Part shown: positions 1 through 12,300 of the stretch, piece by piece
Numbering within the stretch: position 1 is the first letter of the stretch
How the letters are laid out: every line of letters starts with the position of its first letter
NCBI GenBank assembly: GCA_900404475.1
Contig: OUQQ01000315.1
Coordinates: forward strand, 1 to 22,446
DNA from: Spongospora subterranea
Lineage: Eukaryota; Endomyxa; Phytomyxea; Plasmodiophorida; Plasmodiophoridae
DNA: 22,446 nt
Direction of reading: 5' to 3'
The notes under the pieces: model-generated
Seen by the model: only the letters and a program-made list of their open reading frames with translations
Told to the model about the DNA's origin: nothing
Databases searched by the model: none
Made by a program: the position numbers and the translations under genes

Positions 1-311
1 ATATTAGGGGAAGGTGTCGTCCAGTTACCAGTTACCAGAACTGCCCAGCCATTTCCTAATAGGGAATAGTGCCGAACACGCACTTTCCGCAATCACTGTA
101 GCCAGTTGCCTCCAGTTGCGTTACTAGACCGCAAAAGGGATCCCAGTCGAGACCGACCATGTTGGAGGGCTGCGCACGGCTGGCAACATGCGAGATGCCG
201 GCGCGTCTTACTGGGATCAATCGCCGCGTCGCAAATCGGTTCTGCCCGTCGTAAAGACGCGGCCGGTTATCCATTTTATTTCGACCTCATCTGTTTGTGA
301 CCAGATTAACG
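1..311. other. Upstream region of the FAS gene, no gene recognised
   Basis: I see no supportable gene here. The short reading frames on both strands (for example 56-274 minus and 106-300 plus) lack recognisable motifs. An in-frame TAA at 252-254 closes the FAS frame upstream, so the FAS coding sequence cannot extend further to the left without another intron. No TATA box is obvious. A heptamer, CAGTTAC, occurs twice in tandem near base 25. The promoter and 5' UTR of the FAS gene probably lie here, but I cannot place any element. Confidence 0.5.
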
Positions 312-3300
312 ATGGCCATCACCTCAGATCCTGAAGACAAGACGCCGAGAACTACCTCAATCGTGAAAACGCCCCGATCCCTCATGTTTGCGACGGATTT
401 CGCCACGACCGCCCCTGCTGGTGTTTTCAGCAAGCACCCCGCGACGTCAGTCCGATCGTTATCGATTCGCGACTCGATGGTCGAACCGCCTGTTGATGTG
501 ATCTTCCCCATTCCGATCCAGGACTATCAGGCCGCTGATCTGGTGCGCGATCAGTTCCTGCAAGGCGGCGTGTCTCAGCATCTCTCCAACATCCCCGCGT
601 TCTCCGAATTTGAACGCCAGGTTCGCCTGGGCACCTGCTTCCTCCAGTTCATCGTTCTCCATTTCTTGCACGCCGAATCCGGAACCCCCAGCCCGGAGAC
701 GTCCTACCGCATCCTGACCGCTCTGCTCCAGGAGTTCTGCATGCAGTTCCTCCAGCGAAGCAACAACGTCCACACTGCCACACGCGATCTTCCTCATCCG
801 CTTCGCCAGCTCGTTATCAGCACATTCTACAAATCGCTCACGTGTCTTCGCCAGCTATCTTCGTATTCGCCAGGGCCAGATTCCCCCCGAAACTCTTCCT
901 CCAGCATTGACGTTCTATCGGCACCGCAACCTGCATTGTTTCTGGCATCACAGAGTGGCCAAGCGTCGCTGTTCGCCGTGTTTGGTGGGCAAGGGGGGGA
1001 TACGTACTTTGACGAAATGATCGACATCGTGAACACCTATCCAGATTTCGTGAACCCGTTCCTGGCGAAGATGGCCGATGTTCTACGCAAGCAGGCCGAC
1101 GACCAGTCCGCTTTGGAATTCCATTCGCAAGGACTGCTCATCCAACGCTGGATCCACGTTCCCGAATCACGACCCACAATCGATTACCTGGTCTCCGCTC
1201 CGGTTAGCCTGCCATTGATTGGGCTGACGCAGCTCCTCAACTATTTCGTTCTGATGAAAATTCTGGACATTTCCCCTAAGGAACTCAAGACGTATTTCAA
1301 AGGTATCTCGTTTGGTCGTGTCTGTGGTGTTGATCAAACGTTCATTATTCAAACTTAGGTGCAACTGGTCATTCGCAGGGACTTGTATCTGCCGTTGCCA
1401 TCGCCAGTTCCGACACCGAGGAAGAGTTCTTCGAGAATGCTCGCCGCGCTCTGCTTCTGCTGTTTTGGATCGGTTGCCGTTCGCAACAAGTTTACCCTCT
1501 CACCACTCTCAACCCGACTATTCTCAAGGGCTCTCTTGACAGTGGCGATGGCGCTCCCACTCCAATGCTGTCTGTCTCCAATATCGGCTACGATATCGCA
1601 CTGAAGTTGGCCAACGAACACAACAAGCTCCTTCCCGACGACCGCAAGGTCAGCATCTCGCTCATCAACGGTGCCCGTACGTTTGTTTGCGCTGGACACC
1701 CTCAGAGTTTGTACGGCCTCAACGTCGCGCTTTCCAAAATGAAGGCGAAACCTGGACAAGATGACAGTCGCGTTCCGTACAATAAGCGCCGTATCAAGCT
1801 CACAACCAAGTTTCTTCCTGTCACTGTTCCTTTTCATACCGATCTTCTCAAGGACGCTGTTGATCTTGTTGCCGACGATATCGAGCGTTTCGACCTCAAT
1901 TTCGCCTCAGACAAAGTTTCGATTCCAGTCTATTCGAATTCCGGTGGGAAATCTGTGCCCGTAATTTACGATCGTTACTTGAGCTGTTATTCTAGGGTCC
2001 GATATGCGCATCCGAGGGAATATCGCCCTATCGCTCGTGGAGCAGGTTTGCTGCAAACCCATCTACTGGGAGAAGTCGTCGTTGGCGTCGGGCGCCTCGC
2101 ACATCCTGGATTTCGGGCCCGGTGGCTCCAGCGGGATCGGTGCCCTGACCCAGAGGAACGCCGATGGAACTGGCGTGCAGATCGTGTTGGCTGGATCCCT
2201 GGAATCGTCCCATGATGCTCTATTGTGCAAAACCCAACTTCTTGACAGCACTCATTCTGCTGTTCGCTTCTCCGTTGATTGGAAGAACGAGTTTCGCCCG
2301 AAGCTGATCCAGACCAAATTGTAAGCCATGATCACGTTATTTGGCCATTGCTGTTGGTTTGACGGAAACTGTGTGTTTTAGTGACGGCAAAATCCATCTC
2401 GATACTCGATTCAGTCGCGTTCTTGGAAAACCCCCGTTGATGGTCGCCGGTATGACGCCGACAACTGTCAGTCCTGAACTTGTCGCCGCCACGATCAAAG
2501 CCGGTTATCACATTGAGTTGGCGGGCGGTGGCCATTACGATGAGGCGTCTTTGCGCCGTTCCGTCAACGAAATTATCCAGCAGGTCCCCGCTGGCGAATC
2601 GATCACCCTCAACATTCTGTACCTCAACCAGGCTCAATGGAGTTTTCAGTTCCCTCTCGCGCTTCGCATGAAGAAGGAAGGGATCCCTATCGAGGGGATT
2701 TGCATTGCCGCTGGTGTTCCATCTCTGGAAATGGCCGTTGGAATCGTCGAGTCGATGAAGGACGCCGGACTCAAACACGTCGCTCTGAAACCCGGCAGTA
2801 TCGACGCCATCCGCCAGGTCATTCAAATCGCCAAATCGTGCCCCGATTTCCCCCTCATTCTTCAGTGGACCGGTGGTCGGGCCGGCGGTCATCACGGTTT
2901 TGAAGACATTCATCTCCCTCTTCTCGAGACGTATTCCAGCATTCGTCAGCAATCCAACATTCTTCTGGTTGTCGGTAGCGGGTTTGGCGATGCCGACGGT
3001 TCCCTTCCTTATCTGACTGGCGATTGGAGCGTCCCGTTCGGATACCCTTCCATGCCCGTTGACGGTTTACTCATGGGATCACGTCTGCTCGTTGCTCGTG
3101 AGGCCAGGACCAGCGATGGGGCCAAAGACTGCATCGTTGCCGCCAGCGGGATCGTCGACGAGGAGAAGTGGGTTAACAGCTACGATAAGATTACGGGCGG
3201 CGTGATCACGGTCAAGAGCGAGCTCGGCGAGCCGATCCACAAGATCGCCACGCGTGGCGTTATGTTGTGGAAGGAGTTCGACGACACCATCTTCTCGTTG

Positions 3301-6300
3301 AAACCCGACGAAAAGGCGGCGGTTCTGGTCAAGAAACGAGACTACATTATCGAGCGCCTGAACAAAGATTTCCAGAAACCGTGGTTCGGCCGTCGTCAAA
3401 ATGGGTCCGTTGCAGATATTCAGGATATGACGTATCGCGAGGTTGTCGATCGCATGATCGAGCTGATGTTCATTCGGATCAACGCCCGAGGATGGATCCA
3501 TTCCAGCTATCGCAAGATCGTCGGCGACTTCCTGGTCCGCATCGAGGAGCGCTTCTCCACGTCGTCCGGTCCGAGCTCTGTCCTGTCCTATGACGACCTT
3601 CTCCACCCGGATTCGTTCATCTCGTCGTTCTTCGATAAGTTCCCGGAATCTGTCAGCCAATTGCTCACCTCCGATGACATTCTCTACTTCTTCACTATCT
3701 GCTCACGACGCAATCAGAAGCCTGTTCCGTTTATTCCCGTTCTAGATGAGAGATTCGAAACCTGGTTCAAGAAGGACTCTCTTTGGCAGGTCTGTGCATT
3801 TCTTGTCAGAATTTTATATATTTCACCTCAGTTTGCACCTTTTTTTTCATTTTACGATTCTAAGCTGGACTCTGATCAGCCATCACATTAGGCAGAAGAT
3901 CTGGATGCCGTTCTTGACCAGGATCCGCAACGTGTCTGCATTTTACAAGGCCCCGTTGCTGTCAAGCACTCAACTGCGGCGAACGAGACAGTGAAATCCA
4001 TTCTCGACTCGATCACGCACAAGCACGTTGCGTCCGTTCTCGAGAAAGACTACGGTGGCGATCTGGCATCGGTTCCGGCCAGCGAGTACGTTGGCGGTGT
4101 CGATGTCTGCTACTCCGGCCATGTCCTGCGTCTCGTTTCGGTATCCAAGGACGTCCGCTCGACCACGTTCTATCTATCGGATGTCGAACGCGATCTCCCG
4201 CAAGCGTCGGAATGGCTCGAATTTCTGTCGGGACCGTCGTTCAACTGGGTTCGCGCTTTGCTCACCTCGCAGAACATTTTCCAAGGAAAGCGCATCACTC
4301 TGAATCCGATCTCGCGCGTTTTCCGACCTCGCGCTGGGCAACGAGTCCGAATCGACTGCGACGACAACGACTCTCCCATCAGCATATCGATTTTTCATCA
4401 CGACGCCGTTGCAGTTCGGGCGACATTCTCCGACGCCCTCATTCAGGTGTCGTTCTTTGAAAACGGGAATTTCAGTTCGTCGGAACTTGTTCTCCAGTTC
4501 AAGTATAATCCTCGTCAAGGATACGCCCCGATTCACGAGATTATGGAGGTGCATTGCACGCGCGGTTCGATGTTCTTCCACAAATCTGATTTTCTCTCGT
4601 AGGGACGTAACGACCGGATCAAAGAGTTTTATTATCGGCTGTGGGTTGGCGATCTTTCGATTCCGAATTACGAGAAGGACTCGGTGTTCGACGCGCCCGA
4701 ACATGTCATCACGCGCAATGAGATCACCGCCTTCTGCCGTGTCGTTGGCAATCAGGCCGAGGCCCATGTCGATCGCGGTCAGGTGCGCCTGTCGGCACCG
4801 ATGGATTTCGCTATGGTCGCTGGATGGAAGAGCATCATTTGCGCCCTGTTCCCCAAGTTCATCGACGCCGACCTGCTGAAGCTGGTCCACCTGTCCAACA
4901 GTTTCCGTATGCTGGATCCGTCAGATCGTGCTCTGCAAGACGGTGATGTCGTCAGCGCTAGTTCCCAGATTGAATCGGTGGTGAATACGGCGTCCGGCAA
5001 GATCCTTCAGGTCAAGGGCATCGTCTCCCGCAATTCTAAGCCGATGATTCAGATCGTGTCAAAGTTCATGTATCGCGGGACGTTTTCCGATTTCGACACG
5101 ACGTTCGACAAGACCACGCACGACCCGATGAGCGTCGAACTGAAGGCGCAGAAGGACATCGCCGTACTGGAATCGCGTTCCTGGTTTGTCAAAGATCCCG
5201 AAGGGCCGACCCTGCTCCCTGGATCCACCCTCATATTTCGCCTGGAATCGTACTACGAATTCGCTGGACAGTCCGTCTACAACAAGGTCGTCACCACTGG
5301 CAAAGTGTCAATGCAGATCTCGACCAAAGAGTTCGTTGACGTTGGTCTGATCCGATTCAAGCACGCTGGCTCCTGTTACGGTAACCCTGTTCTCGATTAC
5401 CTCAACCGCAACGGCTCCAAAATCGAGCGTACGATTATGTTCGATAACGGCGGCTATTCGATGCTGCCGAAAGGCGCCGCGTTCTCGTCGGCGTTCACGT
5501 CGCCGGCTCTGAACATCGAATACAGCCGAATCTCGGGCGACGTCAACCCGATTCACACGAGCCCGTATGTGGCGATGCTTGCCGACCTGCCCGGCACCAT
5601 CACACATGGAATGTGGACTAGCGCCGCCACCAAGAAGTTCGTCGAGATCTTCGCCGCCGGAAACAATCCCGAGGCAGTTCGGGCGTATAACGTCAATTTC
5701 GTCGACATGGTCTTGCCTGGTGAAAAACTCGAAACCAAGTTGACGCACATCGGAATGGAAGACGGGAAGAAGCTGGTGAAAGTGCAGTCGCTAAAGCAGG
5801 ACGGCACCGTGGTTCTTGAGGGAACCGCCGAGGTCGATCAGCCGACGACTGCGTTCGTGTTCACGGGTCAGGGATCGCAATCGACGGGAATGGGAATGGA
5901 CCTGTACGACTCGTCACCGATTGCTCGAGCGATCTGGGATCGGGCCGATAAGCACTTCATGGACACGTATGGCGTCTCGATCATCGACATCGTCAAGAAC
6001 AATCCCAACGAGCGAACGGTCAACTTCGGCAACCGTCTTGGAACCGCAATTCGCAAGAACTATCAGGCGCTGACGATCGATGTTCTTTTACCAGGGGGTT
6101 CGACCATCTCCAAGCCATTGTTCCCCGAAATCACCGACGATTCCGAGAGCTTCACGTTCACGTCCCCGTCCGGTCTTTTGTCGGCGACACAGTTCACCCA
6201 GCCAGCGTTGACCCTGATGGAGAAGGCGGCGTTCGAGGATATGAAGTCCAAGGGCCTTGTCCCGTCGCTGTGCGCGTTCGCCGGTCATTCTCTCGGTGAA

Positions 6301-9300
6301 TACAGCGCGCTAGCTTCGATTGCCGACGTGCTCACGGTCGAGACGCTCGTTGACGTTGTGTTTTATCGAGGTTTGAGCATGCAATCAGCCGTCCCTCGTG
6401 ACGCCATCGGACGTTCCAATTATGGCATGGTCGCCGTCAGCCCGATTCGTGTTCGTGACCCGCTCTTCGACGAGAAAGCGCTGAAGGCGCTGGTCGGGTT
6501 CATCCACAAAGAGTCAAAGGGTCTGCTCGAGATTGTCAACTACAACATCGAGAAGGAGCAGTACGTCGTGGCCGGCGATCTGGTTTGCCTGGAGACGCTC
6601 AAGGAGGTCCTGAACCTGTTTCGAATGCGCAAAATCTCCTGGAAATATCTGGCCGGATTGGCGCCCGCTGAACTATCGCAGATGGTGTCCAAGATTCTGG
6701 CCGACGTCCAATCACTTGCTGAGCCCGGCACTACGTTCGTCGCCCTAAATCGTGGCCTGGCCACGACTCCTCTTGCCGGGATCGACGTCCCATTCCATTC
6801 CAGCTTCTTGCGAGGCGGTGTTCCCGCCTTCCGTGAGTACCTGTCGTCGCGCATCAAGGAATCCTGGATCGACGTCCATCTGCTCATCAACCGCTACATT
6901 CCCAATGTGATCGCCGAACCTTTCCAGCTCTCCCGTGACTATATCGACCGTGTGTTCGCCATCACTGACAGCGAACGTCTCCACCATATTCTAGTCAACT
7001 GGTCCGATGAACTGTTCGCATCTGCCGCCCAGCAACAGAAGCTCGGCCATACGCTCTTGATCGAATTGCTCGCTTATCAGTTCGCCTCGCCGGTGATGTG
7101 GATCAAGACCCAGGACGTTCTGCTGAAGAAGTTTGGCGTTATGCGATTGATTGAACTTGGACCTCGCTCGGTGCTTCGCGACATGACCATGAAAACTCTA
7201 CAGAAAAAGGAGTTTGCCGATTCCGACGTCGCCAACTGCTATCGCCGTGAGAACCTCTGCTACGCTCGCGATCGTGATCTCATCTACTACGTCGATACTC
7301 AGCCCGATGATGAGGATGATGCTCCCGGCTCTGTTTCTACCCCCATGGCGCCATCCGCTGTTGTCGCAGCCCCAGTATCTGTCGCTGCCGCTCCTACTGG
7401 TGTCTCTGTTGATCATATCGCGTAAGATCGTAATTTCTCTCGTTTTGCACTGAGTCCTTTTGCTGCACCTTTTGCCAAACCTTGATCCTTTTTTTTTATC
7501 TTTTCCTTTCATTTTCTTTCATTTGTTTATACAGTATTTTGTTGCAGTTGTAAATTCGCTAATCGTTATTCTAAGCGACGTTGTATTGCTGTTTTTTTCA
7601 ATGCTGTCTTCTTTCTATTCTCTTTTCTTGCGCCAATCTTCACTTATCATCCTGTTCTACGTATTGATTGGTTCATTTTCAGGGATGCTCCTATTCCCGC
7701 TCTGGACGTTCTCCGTTCGATCATCGCCCACAAGCTAAAGCGCAAGGTTACCGAGGTTCCCCTGACCCAATCGATCAAGGACATCGTCGGCGGGAAGTCC
7801 ACAATGCAGAACGAGATTCTGGGCGATCTTGCCAAAGAATTTGGCAGCGATCTGGTTCCCGATAAATCCGAAGAGCTCCCGATTCAAGATTTATCGAACC
7901 TGCTGTCCCCTCTTCATAGCGGCAACCTTGGATCTTACACCTCCACCATGGTCAACAAGTTGGTCAGCAGCAAATTCCCTGGCGGTTTCGGCCTATCACA
8001 CGCGAAAAAATTGCTGGCCGATTCGTTCGGTCTGGGTGCTCTCCGATCGGATGCGCTTTTGCTGCACGCGGCCACCATGGAACCCACCAACCGTTTCGGG
8101 TCCGAGGATGACGTCGTCGCTTGGATGTCCACCGCTGTATCGTCGTACTGTGCCTTGGCCGGGATTCAGCTTGCGGTGTCATCGTCGGCCGCTCGCCAGG
8201 ACTCACAAGTGGCCGTTGTCAGCAGCGCCGAGCTGATCTCGATGCAGATGCGCATCGATAACCAGATCAGGGACCAACTCGAAGGGTACGCCAAGTTCCT
8301 CGGCATCGATTTACGCGAAGGATTCAACAATCTAGAGAAGGAGCAAGCCGCTTTGCGTCAGGCGATCGCCGAGATCGATTTCTGGGTCGCCGAGCACGGT
8401 CACGAGTATGCGGACGGCATCAAACCGGTGTTCGACCCGCTGAAGGTTCGCACGTACGACAGCTACTGGAACTGGGTCCATCAGGACGCGCTGCTGCTGT
8501 TCTACGACATCATCTACGGTCGCCTGACCCACGTCGATCGCGCCATCATCACCAAGTGCATCCACATGATGAACCGCTCTAATCCCCGTCTTCTTCAACA
8601 CCTTCGCTATAAGATTATGAAGGATACGGATGTGACGCTGGGCCCAACGTATAAGCTCGCCAAGGAACTTGGTACTGTTCTTATCGACAACATCGAAAGC
8701 GTTGCGGATGCGGCTCCGGTCTATCGCGACGGTGAGTTTTTTGCCCGATTTGGTTTGTTCACCTCGATATTTTTGGTCTGATTCTTCTCGCTTTAGTTGC
8801 TGTTCCAACGGGTCCTCGAACGACGATTTCCGAATCGGGCGAAATTCAATACACAGAAGTCCCTCGTCCTGGCGTCTCGAAATTCGAAGATTTTGTTCGT
8901 GAAATGAAGCAGGGCAGCGACCTAACCGCTCAGGGCAGCGCCAATAATCGCAGCCCATTCATCTTCCTGAAATCGCGCGATTCCGACGATCCGAACGTGT
9001 GGAACTTCGACGACGCCAAGACGCAGACCTACTTCAACGCGTTGGAGTCGATGGTGAAAGACGGGATCACGTTCCGCGGGAAACACGTTCTTGTCACCGG
9101 CTGTGGTGAAGGATCCATCGGTGGCGAGATCGTCAAGGCGTTGCTCGCCGGAGGCGCTCAGGTTGGTCCAAACTGTGCCTCACCTCGGTTGCAGGCATCT
9201 AATGGCGCTACTCTGTCCAGGTTATCGCCACGACGTCGCGTCTTGTGAAACCCGTTCACGACTATTTCCGTCAACTGTACGAACGGCACGGGTCGAACGG

Positions 9301-12300
9301 ATCGCGCTTGATCGTGTTCCAGTTCAACCAGGGATCGAAACAGGATGTCGACGCGCTGATCAACTACATTTACAATCCCGATCCGAAGAAGGGTTTGGGC
9401 GTCGACCTCGATTACGTTATTCCGTTTGCCGCCATCTCTGAGAACGGCCGATCTCTGTTCAGTATTGATTCCCGTTCGGAACTGGCTCATCGTATCATGT
9501 TGACGAATGTGTATCGTCTGCTCGGCAACGTGGCGTCGAAGAAGCGCGATCTTCGACAGCACACGCGCCCCGCTCAAGTCCTTCTACCGCTGTCGCCCAA
9601 TCACGGCATCTTCGGCAACGACGGTCTCTACTCGGAATCGAAACTCGGCCTGGAGTCGCTGATGAGCCGATGGGAGTCGGAAGACTGGGGCGATTACCTG
9701 ACCATTGTCGGGACTGTTATCGGCTGGACTCGTGGAACACGGCTCATGACCGAAAACAATCTTATCGCCGAAGGTATCGAAGCCAAGGGCGTGCGAACGT
9801 TCAGCACGAGCGAGATGGCGTACTGTATTGTGGGTCTGATGCACTTCTCTGTGGCCCGGTTATCACAGGAAGCGCCATTGGTCGCCGATCTCAGCGGTGG
9901 AATGAAGTTGGTCCACAATCTCAAGGCTCTGTCCACCGAGTTGCGTTCGTTCCTCACCGAATCGTCGTCGATTCGCAGGGCGATTTCGCGCGAAGACGAG
10001 GCCCAGAGCAAGGTCATGGTCGGGCCGGCATTCGAGCAGACCAAGACGCACACAGTTTCCCCACGCGCCAATCTCAAGTTCCAGCTCCCCGAGATCCCCA
10101 CCGACACGCAGCTCAAGTCCCTCGAATATCTCCAGGGAATGCTGGACCTGGACCGAGTCGTGGTCGTCACTGGATATGGTGAAGTTGGGCCGTACGGCAA
10201 TGCCAGAACGCGATGGGAGATGGAGGCGTTTGGCGAATTCTCTCTGGAAGGGTGCATCGAGCTGTCGTGGATTATGGGCTACATCAAGTACATTTCCAAC
10301 CGGCGCAACAAGGACGGGTCGCTGTTCTCCGGCTGGGTCGACGCCGTCACCGAATCGCCCGTTCACGATTACGAAGTGAAGAAGCAGTACGAGGAGCGCA
10401 TCCTGAAACACACCGGAATTCGGATGATCGAGGCGGAGCTGTTCCAGGGCTACAACCCCGAGAAGAAGCAGATGCTGCAGGAGATTGTGATCGATCGCGA
10501 TATGCCCGCATTCGAATGCAGCAAGGAAGAGGCCGACAATTTCAAACGCCAACACGGGGACCTGGTGGACATCGTTCCCGGTGCTTCGCCTGCCCAGCTC
10601 ACGGCGCGTCTGAAGAAGGGCGCCACGCTCTACATCCCCAAGGCGCTGCGGTTCGACCGCCTCGTGGCCGGCCAGATTCCCACAGGATGGGACGCCCAGC
10701 GATATGGCGTTCCCAAAGACATCGTCGATCAAGTCGATCCGGTCACGCTCTATGTTCTCGTCTCGACCGTTGACGCTCTGGTCAGTTCTGGAATCACCGA
10801 TCCGTACGAATTCTACAAATACGTTCACATCAGCGAAGTTGGCAATACTGGTAATGTTGGAAATTTATCGATCGATTTTTCTCGCTCAATTTGTTGCTGT
10901 TCAGCTGGCGGTGGTGTCGGTGGAATGGTTGCTCTGCGCGCCATGTACAAGAACCGTTTCCTTGACAAACCCGTCCAGAAAGACATTCTGCAAGAGAGTT
11001 TCATCAACACGATGCCCGCTTGGGTCAACCTGTTGCTGCTTTCGAGCGCCGGACCAATCAAGAGCCCCGTTGGTGCTTGTGCCACCGCTGTTCAATCCAT
11101 CGAGATCGGTATCGACACACTCTTGAGCGGAAAGGCGAAGGTTGTGATTTGCGGCGGATACGACGACTTCACCGAAGAAGGCAGTCAAGAATTCGCCAAC
11201 ATGGGCGCCACCTCGAACAGCGTCAACGAACTGGCCCATGGTCGCGAACCTCGTGAAATGTGTCGTCCGGCGACCTCTTCCCGTGGTGGATTCATGGAAT
11301 CGCATGGGGCCGGCATCCATATTCTCATGACGGCTAGCGTTGCCATCGAAATGGGTGTCCCGATCTACGGCATCATCGCTCACACTTCCACAGCAATGGA
11401 TAAGGCCGGACGATCGATTCCGGCGCCCGGTCAAGGTATTTTGTCGACGGCGCGTGAATCCCACGATTGTCGTCCGTCGCCGCTTCTGGATATCGAGTAT
11501 CGCGCGCGTCGTTTGAAAAAGAACCGGGAGATGATTAAGGCGTCTGCCGAGTCGGATCTGGAGGAGATGTACATGGAAGCGAAACGGATACCGTCGTCGG
11601 AACGTCAACAGTTCATCCAGGAACGATCTGAGTTCATTCAGAAGGAGACGGAGCGACAGCATAAACACGCGCTGGCGACCTGGTCCCACGATTTCGCTAA
11701 AGGCGATGCATCCATCGCGCCGTTACGTGCCGCTCTGGCCGTCTACGGTCTCAACATCGACGACATCAACGTGGCGTCCTTCCATGGAACCGGGACCAAG
11801 GCCAACGACATCAACGAGTCCGAGGTCGTCGACAAGCAGCTCAAACACCTCGGTCGAAGTGAAGGGAACGTCATTCCGTCGATCTTCCAGAAATATCTGA
11901 CGGGTCATCCGAAGGGCGCCGCCGCCGCCTGGATGCTGAACGGAATGCTGAACGTCCTGAACACCGGCATCGTTCCCGGCAACCGCAACGCCGACAATAT
12001 CGACTCGGCGATGGGCCGTTTGGAGTTCGTCATCTACCCGTCCCGCAGCATCCAGACCGACGGCCTCAAAGCCGGTCTGCTCAAGTCGTTCGGGTTCGGC
12101 CAGGTCGGCGGCGAATGTCTCGTCGTCCATTCCAAGTACCTGTTCGCGTCGCTGCCGCAATCGCAGTTCGAGTCGTACAAGGCCAAGCGCACCGTTCGCC
12201 AGCAGAACATGTTCCGCTACCTGCACGATTCGCTGGTCGGCACCAGCAGTTACGTCCAGGTCAAGGCGTCGCCGCCGTTCACGCCCCAGCAGGAATCGGC

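Noticed and set aside
56..274. Minus-strand 72-codon frame before FAS
   Set aside because: No ATG start, no motif, no splice partner.
297..311. GTG at 297 as the FAS start
   Set aside because: A eukaryotic gene starts with ATG; the first one in frame is at 312, and an in-frame TAA lies upstream at 252.
9863..10828. Long minus-strand open frame (321 codons) and similar antisense frames across 1355-1837, 3079-3660, 4174-4890 and 11723-12562
   Set aside because: They lie opposite well-conserved FAS exons. Codon bias on the plus strand opens the antisense frame; the products show no family motifs.
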